From positions 372,001 to 436,000 of the forward strand of contig CAVYXV010000009.1 in assembly GCA_963772585.1 (NCBI GenBank): a stretch of DNA of 64,000 nucleotides, read 5' to 3'. This DNA comes from CAVVXN01 sp963772585 (GTDB lineage: Bacteria; Planctomycetota; PLA2; JAEUHO01). Below the pieces are notes generated by a model that worked only from the letters and a program-made list of their open reading frames with translations, was not told where the DNA came from and ran no database searches. Positions 1 through 8,654 of this stretch are shown here, piece after piece. Both the position numbers and the translations under genes were made by a program. Within the stretch, counting starts at the first letter, position 1. Each line of letters begins with the position of its first letter.

Positions 1-246
1 CAGCTCCTCGCGGTGTTCGTGGAGGGCCTTCGCAAGGTCCTTCAGCATCGCGCCCCGCTCGGCGAAGGTGAGGCTCCTCAGCGCCGGGCCGCCCACCTCG
101 CGGGCGTGGCGCACGACCGCGGCGAAGTCGATGCCGCCCGTCGAACCCTCGGCCATGGGCTCTTCCGTCGTGGCGTTGACCAGCGTCGCGGCGGGGCCCC
201 GCCCCTTTACCCATCGGTCCGTCACGTAGCTCTCGAGCTGGATCAT
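1..246 (-). CDS. paaZ: PaaZ-type aldehyde dehydrogenase, N-terminal part (runs off left edge)
   Basis: The reverse strand reads from ATG 246 to the window edge without a stop (82 codons). The product opens MIQLESYVTDRWVKG and continues with STGGIDFAAVVRHAR and LTFAERGAMLKDLAKAL, the arrangement I know from the N-terminus of PaaZ/PaaN proteins. In that family this end is the aldehyde dehydrogenase domain that oxidises the ring-opened semialdehyde in aerobic phenylacetyl-CoA degradation; the C-terminal MaoC-like hydratase half, if present, lies outside the window. It is transcribed divergently from the WD40 gene at 339. Whether it is the bifunctional PaaZ or the single-domain PaaN form cannot be decided here. 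Confidence 0.82.
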   Translation of the reverse strand, partial: MIQLESYVTDRWVKGRGPAATLVNATTEEPMAEGSTGGIDFAAVVRHAREVGGPALRSLTFAERGAMLKDLAKALHEHREEL

Positions 247-338
247 GTGGCCTCCCGCGCCGCCCTTCGGGCCGCACACTCTATCCGCCCCACGGGCGCG
301 AGGCCCGCCGACGGGGGAGCGCCGGGTAGGGTGGAGAG

Positions 339-2867
339 GTGGATCCGACGTACGACGCGCCCCGCAACGCATCCGGCCGCCCAGCGGAAGACGAAGGGCC
401 GATCGCCGGCCTCGTGGCCTGGGCCCGTCGGCACCGCGGCGCCGCGACGATCGCCGCGTCCCTATTGGCGCTCCTCGTCTACGGGCTCCTGCGCTGGAAC
501 GAGGGGCGCGGGGAGGAGGTGACGCGGCTCCGCCACGCGGAGACCGTGCTCCGGGAGCGCCTGGCGCGCACCGAGGCGGCACGGCGCCGCGAGGAGGGCG
601 GGGCGCTCCTCGCCCTGGCCCACGTCGAGCTCGAACGACGACCCGCGCTGGCGCTCCAGTTGGCGCTGCGCGGGAGCGCCCAGCGGCCGGGGCGGGCTGC
701 GAGCGCGACGCTCGCGGGCGTCCTGACCCACCACCGCGAGGTCCACCGCTTCTACGCGCACGACGGTCCGGTTCGCGGCCTCTGCCTCGTGCCCGGCCGG
801 CAACGGGTGCTCACGTGGGACCGGACCGGCCTCCTGCTGCTCGGCGACCTGGACACGGGCGCGGTGGTGGCGCGCCACGTCGTGCCCGGAGGGACGGTGT
901 CGGATGCGCTCGTCCTCGACGGCGGGGCGGTGGTCGTCGCGACGCCTGCCGGCTCGCTCCACGTGTGGCGTCCGGGCAGCGACGGCGACGACGAGGCGTT
1001 CGACGTGCCCGTCGCCGAGGCCGCGCTGACCGCGCTGGCGGCGACCGGCGAGGGCGTGGCGGTCGGTGGATCCGACGGCCGGCTCCTCCTCGTGGACGCC
1101 GTCGGCGCGCGGTCCGTCGTCCGGGAGATCGAGCCCTCGGACGCGCCGATCGTGGCGCTCGCCGCGTCGGCCGACGGCGAGCTCGCGAGCCTCGACGGTG
1201 CCGGACGCGTGCGCCGGATCGACCCCGCCGACGGCACGGTGCGCTGGCGGGGGACGCTCCCGGGGGCGGACGCGGCTCGGGGGGACGACGGGGAGCCTCC
1301 CCGCGGGCGGCTCGCCTGGATCGGTCCGGACGGCGCGCTCGGCGCCTCCCTCGGCGTGGGACGCCTGCGCGTGTGGACGGCCGAGGGACATCCGGACGAC
1401 ATCGGCGGAGGGCAGGCGTCGTGCGTGGGCTGGGCCGCGGCCCGCGAGGCGGCGCGCGTGGCCGTCGATCTCCAGCCGGCGGACCCCTCGCATCGGGGGC
1501 CGGGCGCCGTGCTCGTCTGGGACGTGGGCCGCCCGGAGCCGGTCGCGCGCTTCGTCGGCCTGCCGAGGGTGCGCGGCGCGGCGGCGATGGCCCTCTCCCG
1601 GGACGGCGGGCGGATCGCGTGGACCCTCGGCGAGGGAGGGCTCGTCGCCGCCCGCGAGATCGCGAGGGACGGTGCGTTCACGCGCCTCGCGGGCCACCAG
1701 GGGAGGGTCGCCGCCGTGGCGTTCCTGGACGCGGCGGGCGACGGCCTGGTGACGATCGGCGCGGATCGGACCGCGCGGGCGTGGCGCGTCGACGGAGCGG
1801 ACGGCGCCACGGGGCGCGCGTGGCCGGGCGGTGCGTGGAACGCCGGGTTCTGGCGAGCGACGAGCGGGTCCTCCGACGAGACGGTCGGCGGCGCGCCGGC
1901 GTGGGTGGGCGAGGCGGGCGCCCGGCCTGGGGCGCTGGCCCTCTCGCCGGACGGAACGCGCGCGGCCCTGGTCGGAGTCGGGGGAGACCTCCGCGTCGTC
2001 GCGCGGGACGGCGACGGGGCGCGATCCGTGTTCGAGGCCGACGCGGCGGAGCACGAGGCGCCGGCGGTGGCGGTCGCCCTGGGGGACGCGAAGGAGCCGG
2101 AGCGACCGGCCACCGGCCTGCTCGTGCGCCTCGCCGAGGACGGGACGTTGGAGGCCTTCGACCTGGGCACCGGCGGTCGCATGCGGACGAAGGAGGACGT
2201 GCCCGACGGCGCCTTCGCACTGGTCGTCTCTCCCGACGGCGCTTCCGTGGCGGTCGTGGCACCCACGCTCGTGCAGGTCCGTCGCGGCGTCGATCTCGAC
2301 GTCCTCCAGGAACACCGCGTCGAGGGAGGGCCGATCGCCCGCGCGCGGATCGGGGCGCACGGCGAGGGCGTGGTATTGGTCGCCGAGGACGGTCGCACGC
2401 AGACGTGGCCGTTCGACGTGGCCGCGCTCGCGCGCGAGCGCCTCCCCGCGCCGATCCACCCCGAGGACATGGTCCGGCTGGAGATCGGAACGCCGCCGGA
2501 GATCCACGACGCCGGCGACCGCTACGTGGACCATCAACCCTCGGCGCGCGACGCCTACGGGCTGGGTCGTGGCCGGCTCGCGAACGGCCGTCTCGAAGAA
2601 GCTCGCGCGAGGTTCGAGGAGGCGATGTCCCTTCGCCCGGACCTTCCCCTCGGCGACTACGGGCTCGCGCTGATCGATACCACCGTGATGGCTTCGAGCC
2701 TCCCCGGCACGCCGGAGCACGACCACGCCCTCCACGAGGCCGTCACGCATCTGGGCAAGGCGCTCGACGTGGCGCCGATCCCCGAGGCGGAGCTCCGAGC
2801 GGATCCACTTCTGGCACCGCTCCGCGAATGCGCCGAGTTCCAGCAGGTCCTCGAGGCGGGCCGGTAG
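339..2867 (+). CDS. membrane-anchored WD40-repeat protein with C-terminal TPR
   Basis: An 842-residue protein starting with GTG. Residues about 35-51 form a single hydrophobic membrane segment preceded by basic residues, so the long C-terminal part is probably outside the cytoplasm or anchored to the membrane. Residues 60-110 look helical. From about 130 to 700 there are degenerate WD40/beta-propeller blades (repeated VLVWD, LRVWT, ALSPDGTRAAL-type strands). Residues about 735-830 resemble a tetratricopeptide repeat (LGRGRLANGRLEEARARFEE). It looks like the sensor half of planctomycete WD40 kinases without a kinase domain; compare the gene at 58134. Substrate or partner is unknown. GTG 339 directly abuts the GGAGAG at 333-338, so a slightly later start is possible. 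Confidence 0.8.
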   Translation: MDPTYDAPRNASGRPAEDEGPIAGLVAWARRHRGAATIAASLLALLVYGLLRWNEGRGEEVTRLRHAETVLRERLARTEAARRREEGGALLALAHVELERRPALALQLALRGSAQRPGRAASATLAGVLTHHREVHRFYAHDGPVRGLCLVPGRQRVLTWDRTGLLLLGDLDTGAVVARHVVPGGTVSDALVLDGGAVVVATPAGSLHVWRPGSDGDDEAFDVPVAEAALTALAATGEGVAVGGSDGRLLLVDAVGARSVVREIEPSDAPIVALAASADGELASLDGAGRVRRIDPADGTVRWRGTLPGADAARGDDGEPPRGRLAWIGPDGALGASLGVGRLRVWTAEGHPDDIGGGQASCVGWAAAREAARVAVDLQPADPSHRGPGAVLVWDVGRPEPVARFVGLPRVRGAAAMALSRDGGRIAWTLGEGGLVAAREIARDGAFTRLAGHQGRVAAVAFLDAAGDGLVTIGADRTARAWRVDGADGATGRAWPGGAWNAGFWRATSGSSDETVGGAPAWVGEAGARPGALALSPDGTRAALVGVGGDLRVVARDGDGARSVFEADAAEHEAPAVAVALGDAKEPERPATGLLVRLAEDGTLEAFDLGTGGRMRTKEDVPDGAFALVVSPDGASVAVVAPTLVQVRRGVDLDVLQEHRVEGGPIARARIGAHGEGVVLVAEDGRTQTWPFDVAALARERLPAPIHPEDMVRLEIGTPPEIHDAGDRYVDHQPSARDAYGLGRGRLANGRLEEARARFEEAMSLRPDLPLGDYGLALIDTTVMASSLPGTPEHDHALHEAVTHLGKALDVAPIPEAELRADPLLAPLRECAEFQQVLEAGR

Positions 2868-2874
2868 GGTGGGG

Positions 2875-2910
2875 ACGGGCGGGGGGGCCCCCGGGGGGGC
2901 GTTCGCCCGT
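2875..2910 (+). terminator. GC-rich hairpin after the WD40 gene
   Basis: ACGGGCG at 2875-2881 pairs with CGCCCGT at 2904-2910 around a G/C-only interior that can itself fold. It follows the WD40 stop codon by a few bases. There is no U-tract, so intrinsic termination is a guess. Confidence 0.35.
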
Positions 2911-2987
2911 TGTCGAGCCCGTCCTCGTAGGGATACCCTCTCGCGCCGCGCCGGACGTCCGCCCGGCGCTCCTCGGGAGGAGGATCC

Positions 2988-3926
2988 ATGCCGACACTCC
3001 ATGCCACGCTCGCCGCGTGCCTGCTCGCGATCCTGGCGGTGGGGGCCGCCGCGGGCGACGCCCCCGACGACGCGGCGCCGGCCCACGATGCGCCGGCGGT
3101 CGAGCGCAAGGCCCTGGTCGCCTTCTACGAGGCCCTGGACGGCGCGAACTGGATCCAGCGCGACAACTGGGCGACCGAGAAGCCGGTTTCGACGTGGCAC
3201 GGCATCGAGCTGGACGACGAGGGCCACGTCGTCCGCATCACCGTCTACGACGACAACCTGTCGGGCACGCTCTCGCCCGAGCTTCGCCACCTGACGCACC
3301 TGCAGACGCTCCACCTCTCGTTCAACCGCATCACGGGCCCGATCCCCGAGGAACTGGGCGAGTGCAAGGCGCTCGTGAACCTCTGGCTCAAGGGGAACAT
3401 GATCACCGGGACAATTCCGGATTCGATCGCCCTCCTCCCCGATCTCGACTACCTCGACGTGCACGTGAACCACCTCGACGGACCGCTTCCGCGCGTGTGG
3501 AAGACGCCCAAGCTCCGCGTCTTTCGGGCGGAGTGCAACAACATCAACGGCGAGCTGCCCCCGCAGCTGTTCCAGCAACCCATGCTGAGCGAGGTCTACT
3601 TCTTCAACAACGGCTTCGAGGGTCCGATTCCCGAAACCATCGTGAACTGCCGGACCCTGAAGTACCTCCTGCTCGCGAACAACCGTCTCTCCGGCGCGAT
3701 TCCCTCCGCGCTCGGTGCTCTCCCGAACCTGGTGGACCTCCGCCTCGATCGCAACGACCTCCACGGCGCGATCCCGCCGAGCCTCGGTCGCGCGAAGGCC
3801 CTCCAGGTGCTGCGCCTCGACGACAACCGGCTGAGCGGCCCGGTCCCGGCGGGCCTTCCGGGTGACCTCGTCGTCTTCGACGCCTCCGGCAACCCCGACC
3901 TCGTGGGCGCGGACGCCGTCCGGTAG
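2988..3926 (+). CDS. secreted plant-type leucine-rich repeat protein
   Basis: A 312-residue protein with a strong Shine-Dalgarno (GGAGGAGG) before ATG 2988. Residues 1-22 form a signal peptide ending AVGAAAG. Residues 45-90 carry an LRR N-terminal cap (LVAFYEALDGANWIQRDNW then WHGIEL). From about 95 to 300 there are eight or so LRRs with the plant-specific consensus LxGxIPxxLGxLxxLxxLxL. Such proteins are common in planctomycetes and some other environmental bacteria, probably as extracellular recognition scaffolds; no enzymatic domain is visible. The gene stands alone between the WD40 gene and a frameshifted carboxypeptidase-regulatory-like gene. Confidence 0.85.
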   Translation: MPTLHATLAACLLAILAVGAAAGDAPDDAAPAHDAPAVERKALVAFYEALDGANWIQRDNWATEKPVSTWHGIELDDEGHVVRITVYDDNLSGTLSPELRHLTHLQTLHLSFNRITGPIPEELGECKALVNLWLKGNMITGTIPDSIALLPDLDYLDVHVNHLDGPLPRVWKTPKLRVFRAECNNINGELPPQLFQQPMLSEVYFFNNGFEGPIPETIVNCRTLKYLLLANNRLSGAIPSALGALPNLVDLRLDRNDLHGAIPPSLGRAKALQVLRLDDNRLSGPVPAGLPGDLVVFDASGNPDLVGADAVR

Positions 3927-3948
3927 GGATGCGGTATGCTGGAGGCCG

Positions 3949-5023
3949 TTGCGAGCCGTCGCGTCCTTCACCGTCCTGCTGGTGATCGTCCTCGCGCTCT
4001 GGTGGCTGCGGGGCCGAGACGGGCGCGCCCGTGCCGGGCGTGCGGGTGGAGTACCGTCGCGTCGGGGGAGGCGCCGTGGGCGATGTGACGGATGCCCGGG
4101 GCGGCGCGATGCTCCGGGATCTTGACCCCGAGTCGCCGGGGACCCTGTCGATCGTGCTGCCGGTCGAGTGTCCTTTTCTCCCGAAGACCGTGAGGGCATG
4201 GACACCCGCCGACGCGCGGATCACGCTCGCGCGGGCCTACGCGATCGCCGGGCGAGTGCTGGACGAAGGTCGGAAGGCGATCCCGTATGCGAGCGTTCGG
4301 CTCCGAGGCGAGCGGCGGTTGAGCGTGCTGGCCGCGGACGTCGAGGGCCGCTTCCGGGCCGAGGTCCTACCCGCCGGGACCTACGAACTCCGGGCCACGT
4401 GGGCGGGCGGCACGGAGGGAGAAGCGGTCGCCTGGACGACCGTGAACGCTGGAACGGAGGACGTGGAGCTTCGCGTGAAGCGAGGCGTGGTGCTCAAGGT
4501 CCACGTGAGCGGGTGGCCGGACTCGCGACGGGGGACCCTGACGGTGACCTCCATCCGGGATCCCGCGACGGGTAGGAGCGCTCGGATCGGCGATGGCGGC
4601 GACGCCTGGATCGAGGGACTGGACCCGGTGGACACATACGTGGTCTGGTGCGGTGGGCCCTCGCTTGCCGACGCCCATTACGCCTACGCCACGGGCGTGC
4701 AGGTTCGCGAGGATCCGCTGGAGGTGACGCTCGTCGAAGGCGAGACCATCCGAGGTCGGATGATCCTCCCCAAGATCGCGGGCAGCTTCGCCACGGACGT
4801 GACGGCCACGGGCCTCGGCGTCTTGCGGCGCGCCATGGTCCTTGGCGACGGCACCTTCCGGGTCCAGGGGCTCCCGCCAGGGCGCTGGGAGATCCAGGCC
4901 CGGACCGTGCACCGCTGGGCGGGTACGGAACAGGCGATCTACGCGACGAACACCACGGCGGCCACGGGCGAGCGCGATCTGGTTCTCGAGCCCGAGCCGT
5001 CCGAGGAGCCGGCCGGTGGATGA
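3949..5023 (+). CDS. membrane-anchored carboxypeptidase-regulatory-like (CnaB/SdrD-type) protein, apparent frameshift
   Basis: The continuous frame from GTG 4031 to 5023 (330 aa) encodes repeated beta-sandwich modules: TGAPVPGVRVEY at the very start, IAGRVLDEGRKAIPYASVRL, AEVLPAGTYELRATW and VQGLPPGRWEIQARTV. These are hallmarks of carboxypeptidase regulatory-like domains. Upstream, another frame starts at TTG 3949 (GGAGG at 3941-3945) and encodes LRAVASFTVLLVIVLALWWL, a perfect membrane anchor. Skipping one base at about 4009 joins the anchor to GAETGAPVPG, which restores the usual domain beginning. I therefore give the joined extent. Either the sequence has a one-base error here or the gene is disrupted. 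Function is probably structural or sensory at the envelope. Confidence 0.6.
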
Positions 5024-5126
5024 GCGCCCTCCCTCCCGGCCTGCTCGGGCACCGCCGTCCGTCGGATCCAGGGCCCCAAACCGTGACACGCCACCCGGGC
5101 CCGGCTTGAATACGGGCCCGACTCAC

Positions 5127-5213
5127 GCCGAAGTGGCGGAATTGGCAGACGCAGGGGATTCAAAATCCCCCGGTGGCAACACCTTCCGGGTTCGAGTCCC
5201 GGCTTCGGCACCA
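5127..5213 (+). tRNA. tRNA-Leu (anticodon CAA)
   Basis: Acceptor stem GCCGAAG (5127-5133) pairs with CTTCGGC (5203-5209), followed by A and an encoded CCA. The anticodon stem GGGGA/TCCCC (5154-5158, 5166-5170) holds the loop TTCAAAA with anticodon CAA at 5161-5163. A long variable arm (GGTG-GCAA-CACC) identifies the class II leucine tRNA. The T-arm is CCGGG-TTCGAGT-CCCGG. Its 3' part is duplicated at 45219-45287, so it has served as an integration target. Confidence 0.96.
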
Positions 5214-5406
5214 CCAGAAAATGGCCCCACGGGGCCAGTCGTGGCCCACGGCACGCCATCGCGCCCCCCGGCCCGAGAACCCCGGATGGTGCAGGGAGGT
5301 GCAGGGAAGTGCAGGGAAGTGACCCTGGCACGTCAAACATTCCCCCACACCGGCTCTCTGCCTGTGGCACGGGGTCGAAGGGCGCCGTCGGCGTGCCTCG
5401 CGATGT
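5145..5406 (+). repeat. 262-bp direct repeat, left copy (attL-like, includes tRNA-Leu 3' part)
   Basis: Positions 5145-5406 are identical to 45219-45480 by direct comparison; the first mismatch is at 5407. The repeat covers the tRNA from the D-arm to CCA, about 180 bp of intergenic DNA with tandem 10-mers, and the first codons of the 66-aa gene. It brackets 40 kb of phage-like DNA. The identity extends past any plausible att core, which suggests that two related elements share this left end. Confidence 0.85.
5289..5318 (+). repeat. three tandem 10-bp repeats, possible integrase arm sites
   Basis: GTGCAGGGAG, GTGCAGGGAA and GTGCAGGGAA follow one another exactly at 5289, 5299 and 5309, about 75 bp beyond the tRNA 3' end. 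The same array occurs at 45363-45392. Short direct repeats beside an att core are typical of arm-type binding sites of tyrosine integrases; this role is inferred from position. Confidence 0.5.
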
Positions 5407-5593
5407 TCACGCGTGGCTCGAGGCCGTCCGCCTCTCGGGCCTCACGAACATGCTCGACCGCCCGGCGGTGGCCCAGATCGCCGCCGCCATGGGCTACGAC
5501 GGCTGCGCGCGCTGGGTCCGCGAGCACCGGGCCCTGTATGCGCGCGGCGTCTTCCACGGCTTTGAGACCGACGGCGGCCGGGCGGAGACGTGA
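5393..5593 (+). CDS. small phage-end protein of unknown function (66 aa), element 1 copy
   Basis: GTG 5393 opens VPRDVHAWLEAVRLSGLTNM and the product ends near HRALYARGVFHGFE. A close paralogue lies at 45467, and a C-terminal piece survives inverted at 34945-35055. It always sits beside the tRNA-end repeat or beside the 104-aa gene, with which it overlaps (ATGA). It is helical and acidic, with no known domain that I recognise. The conserved linkage suggests a phage accessory or early gene pair. Confidence 0.6.
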   Translation: MPRDVHAWLEAVRLSGLTNMLDRPAVAQIAAAMGYDGCARWVREHRALYARGVFHGFETDGGRAET

Positions 5594-5640
5594 TGAGGAT
5601 CGACGCCTCGACGCCGCTGTGGTGCGTGACGGACCCCGCA
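5593..5640 (+). pseudogene. 5' stub of the 104-aa phage gene, interrupted
   Basis: ATG 5593 overlaps the stop of the 66-aa gene and begins MRIDASTPLWCVTDPA, matching MRIDAKIPFWVVTDP of the intact copy at 45667 and MRIGPEHRIWVVSDP at 10330. The similarity stops at about 5640. The end of the same gene reappears at 7127-7222, after a 1.5-kb segment with a secreted-protein gene. About 60 middle codons are missing, so the insertion was accompanied by a deletion. Confidence 0.65.
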
Positions 5641-5731
5641 CCTACAGATCGCGTGGAACTTCACCGAGTGGGGAGGGTCCAACAAAGGCGGACAGCGGCG
5701 ATACACTCGACCGCTCGGCGGAGGACCACCC

Positions 5732-7117
5732 ATGCGCATCAAGAGCCTCCTTGGATTCACGGCCGGGCCCGCGGTCCTCTTGGCTTTTGCGTTGCTGCCC
5801 GCGACTGCCGAGCCGCCCGCAGACGGGTTCTACCGCCCCCAGCCCGCTGAAGGTGCGGCCACTCAGGAGACGCCTCCCCTGGGGCAGGCCCTGCCGCTCC
5901 GCATAGATCACGCGCTCATGGCGGCACAAGACAACAGGAACGAAGATTTCTCACTCGATCTCCGCGTGCCCTACGACCCTGCACTCTCGCAACAGGGGAG
6001 CCTCCTGCTTGCCGTGGGCGGTCAGGTCTACGTCTCCGCCGGGGCTGGGTCCTCCGGGACCACGTGGAGTCACCCATCGTTCGCGCTGCGAGGGCGGGAG
6101 TCGGCTGCGGCCGTCGCGAAGTTCCTCGGTATCACTCCACACCTTCGGCGCCATCCCGGCCACCGCCTTGAAATCGCATTCGTCCCCGAGAAGCCCAAGA
6201 TCCCGATGGGGAAGGCCCCGAAGGTCACCTTTCGCATGAAGAACGTCGGCGAGGCGCCCGTAGCCTTCGTCAACGGCGGCCGCAATCGCGCTCCGCGCGA
6301 CAACCAATATGACTTCATGGCGCGCCTGGCGGGTCATCTCGTCCCCGACATCGGCATCCAAGCTAACTTCGGCGGCAGATCCCAGCGCCAGGTGCTGCAG
6401 CCCGGAGAGACCTTCGAGGAGGAGATCGACCTCGCGAGGTGGTTCAACTTCGAGATGTCCGGCCTCTACGAGATCCTGGGAACCTATGCACTGACGCTCC
6501 TCGACCCCGCGACCGACGACCATGTACCGCTCTGGGAGGACTACGCGGCGGCGAGTTGCCTCATCGAAGTTGCGCCGGGCGCGACGGACCAAGAGGCGCG
6601 CGCGACGCCGAGGTTCCCGGATCGCGAGGGGGCGATGGTCGGCGATTGGACGGATGCGGTCCGGGGGATTCGCGCTCGCCTGGTGACGTCGTTGGACGAC
6701 CTCGATCGAGGAGGAGCATTCGTCTCTGTGTACGTGGAGTTGGAGCACGTCCACCCCTACTCGTCCCAAATCGAGATCGGGGCAGACCGGCAGGTGGAGA
6801 TCGAACTGCTCGACGACGCGATGAGGCCGGTACCCCCCCAGGGTTTCCCGTACGACGGTCCCGTGGAAGCGCCCGCCAGCATCGTGCTGCCGAATCACAG
6901 CAGGATCCGATACAAGGTGTCGAGTGGTGGTTGCGGAACCCCGCCTGGCGGGGTGATGGTCTGCTTCCTACACGCGAACTGGTTCATCCCGGACAAGGAC
7001 CAGCGCACCTTCTACGTCCGAGGCACTTTGCGCAGCGAGGGGAAGGGCGAGGGTGGGAACCGGTGGACAGGGCGGCTGGTCCTGCCCCCAACGCCACTCG
7101 ATCGTCAGCCGAACTAG
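5732..7117 (+). CDS. secreted protein of unknown function (461 aa), cargo of slot A
   Basis: ATG 5732 follows GGAGGACC. Residues 1-26 are a signal peptide (FTAGPAVLLAFALLPATAEP). The mature part looks beta-rich. KVTFRMKNVGEAPVAFVNGG (about residues 168-187) and DLDRGGAFVSVYVELEHVHP resemble immunoglobulin-like strands seen in proteinase-inhibitor or BsuPI-like folds, but this is weak. Cysteines near 273 and 400-408 could form disulphides. The gene sits inside a disrupted phage gene, so it was acquired as cargo. I do not recognise the family and cannot assign a substrate. Confidence 0.7.
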   Translation: MRIKSLLGFTAGPAVLLAFALLPATAEPPADGFYRPQPAEGAATQETPPLGQALPLRIDHALMAAQDNRNEDFSLDLRVPYDPALSQQGSLLLAVGGQVYVSAGAGSSGTTWSHPSFALRGRESAAAVAKFLGITPHLRRHPGHRLEIAFVPEKPKIPMGKAPKVTFRMKNVGEAPVAFVNGGRNRAPRDNQYDFMARLAGHLVPDIGIQANFGGRSQRQVLQPGETFEEEIDLARWFNFEMSGLYEILGTYALTLLDPATDDHVPLWEDYAAASCLIEVAPGATDQEARATPRFPDREGAMVGDWTDAVRGIRARLVTSLDDLDRGGAFVSVYVELEHVHPYSSQIEIGADRQVEIELLDDAMRPVPPQGFPYDGPVEAPASIVLPNHSRIRYKVSSGGCGTPPGGVMVCFLHANWFIPDKDQRTFYVRGTLRSEGKGEGGNRWTGRLVLPPTPLDRQPN

Positions 7118-7126
7118 GCAGTTCTT

Positions 7127-7222
7127 CGGATCGACCGCCGGCTCCCCGAGGGGGAGGTCGTGCGGGTGACGCTGCACGACCGGGACGGGCGGGTGCTCTT
7201 CCAGGGGGAGGTGCGGTCGTAG
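7127..7222 (+). pseudogene. 3' fragment of the 104-aa phage gene
   Basis: Codons from 7127 read RIDRRLPEGEVVRVTLHDRD and end at TAG 7222, nearly identical to the C-terminus of the intact 104-aa protein at 45667-45981 and to another fragment at 35051-35179. It marks the left border of the second cargo gene (DUF6448). Confidence 0.75.
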
Positions 7223-7338
7223 CACAACCGCCTCCGAACTGAGCGACGCCCGCACGCGGGGGTCCTGCTTCGCCGGTTCGGTCGTCGGCGCTCGACGACT
7301 CAGCGTTCCACCGGCTGCAGGGGGTAGCAGATTCCCCT

Positions 7339-7983
7339 CTAGTGGCCGTGGCCGCTCCCCGCGGTAATCGTGTTGTGGAGTCCCTCCACGTAGTGGGTGA
7401 AGGCGACGTAGGCCTCCACGTACTTGCGCCCGGCTTCAATCGACTCGTCCTTGTGCCTCCGTGCCTCCATCAGGTGTGTGAACCGCCCCTTGACGCCGTT
7501 CGCTGCTGCCTGGCCGATCCTCCGTACAAGCTCGTCCACGTTTCCACCCTCGATCGCAGCATCGGCGGCAGCCACCGGCGGCTCGACTTGCCCAGCGGGC
7601 TTCAGACCATTGAAGGGCGCGCCCTCGCTCGCGCGATGCACCCTGACCAGCGTCTCGAAGAAGTACATGTCAGCTAGAGCCCTCGCCTCGCCACCACCGG
7701 CCCGCACTGTGAGGGTGCGTGCGAATGCCGCCCGGATCTCGTCCTCATCCTGCTCCCGAACCCACTTGAGGACCGGCGTTACGTCGCTCTTCTCCAGCGC
7801 AGCTCGCGCCTCGGCGACTACCGGACCGTCCAGCGTATCGCAGTGGGCGTACACCACGGGCGGCGTGCCCGGCCAGGCAACGAACGCTGCGAGTGCAAGG
7901 AGGACCCCCACGACTAACACGGTGCTTGTTCGCACGGGTCGCCTCTCTTCCTTGGCTTGCTCTCGTTGCTCGTTGTGTTCCAT
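7339..7983 (-). CDS. DUF6448 family exported protein
   Basis: A 214-residue protein starting at ATG 7983 after AAGGAGGT. Residues about 20-40 are a membrane segment or signal anchor (VLVVGVLLALAAFVAWPG). The mature part begins AHCDTLDGPVVAEARAALE and contains ADMYFFETLVRVHRASEGA and LKPAG, which I recognise as the DUF6448 signature. The C-terminus is His-rich (HYVEGLHNTITAGSGHGH). The family often sits with metal or stress genes, but its function is unknown. It is cargo in slot A, transcribed toward the phage gene fragment. Confidence 0.8.
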   Translation of the reverse strand: MEHNEQREQAKEERRPVRTSTVLVVGVLLALAAFVAWPGTPPVVYAHCDTLDGPVVAEARAALEKSDVTPVLKWVREQDEDEIRAAFARTLTVRAGGGEARALADMYFFETLVRVHRASEGAPFNGLKPAGQVEPPVAAADAAIEGGNVDELVRRIGQAAANGVKGRFTHLMEARRHKDESIEAGRKYVEAYVAFTHYVEGLHNTITAGSGHGH

Positions 7984-8133
7984 GACAGACCTCCTTGTGT
8001 GACTACTGCAATGCTCTACCCCCACGCCATGCCCGTCAACGCCGGGAGCGGTCGTTCCTCGTAGCTTGGCTGCTTGCGGCGCAGCGACGTGATATGCTTT
8101 CCGCGTGGCGCACGGCGGGCGAGAGCCCTGCCG

Positions 8134-8391
8134 GTGCCCAGCCGTCCCCCCACGCACGCCCAGCTCCTCCGCCGCGCCCGTGGCCGCAGGCAGGGGGACC
8201 GCGAGTACGACCAGCGGCGGCGTGAGCGGGACCCCCGCCTTGCGTTCGCCGCGCGCGTCTACCGGTCGAAGCGCTGGCAGAACCTCCGCGCGCTCCAGCT
8301 GAGGCGCGAGCCGCTCTGCGAGGACTGCCGCCGCCACGGCGTGGTCCAGCCCGCCACGCAGGTGGACCACGTCGTCCTCCTGGCGAGAACA
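8134..8391 (+). pseudogene. truncated HNH endonuclease joined to integrase 3' end (copy A)
   Basis: From GTG 8134 the frame reads VPSRPPTHAQLLRRARGRR, then YRSKRWQNLR, then CEDCRRHG and QVDHVVLLA. This is the first part of a phage HNH nuclease: CxxC zinc ligands and the DH of the HNH motif. The intact relative at 15959 continues with a second CxxC. Here the similarity ends at about 8391 and the downstream DNA is the 3' end of the convergent integrase. The same junction occurs at about 37989 and 48298. Confidence 0.75.
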
Positions 8392-8654
8392 CCGTCGGTC
8401 AGCGCCGCACCGGAGGCGTCGCGCAAGGGCCCGCGGGAGGGGGCGCCTCAGGTCCCCGGGGACAGGTCAGGGCCCCCGGCCCACCCGGCGCGGGCCCTCG
8501 GCGGTGAGGTCGATCCGCGCCACCGCCGCGTGTCCGTCGTCCAGACGCAGCCGCGTGTAGATGTTGGCCGTGAGCTTGGGGTCCGAGTGCCGCATGAGGC
8601 GCTGGGCCTGTACGAGGGAGACCCCGGCACGGGCGAGGAGCGTGGCGTAGGTGA
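8346..8654. repeat. 309-bp repeat spanning the HNH/integrase junction (copy A)
   Basis: Positions 8346-8654 match 48253-48561 without a difference that I could see, and 8346 to about 8560 match 37946-38153 with two visible substitutions. The block contains the end of the truncated HNH gene, about 75 bp of spacer and the 3' end of the integrase. Confidence 0.7.

Noticed and set aside
245..4205. Very long overlapping frames on both strands (1206 and 1247 codons)
   Set aside because: They are Arg/Pro/Ala-rich mirror frames of the WD40 and LRR genes, which result from high GC and lack of stop codons. They contain no domain.
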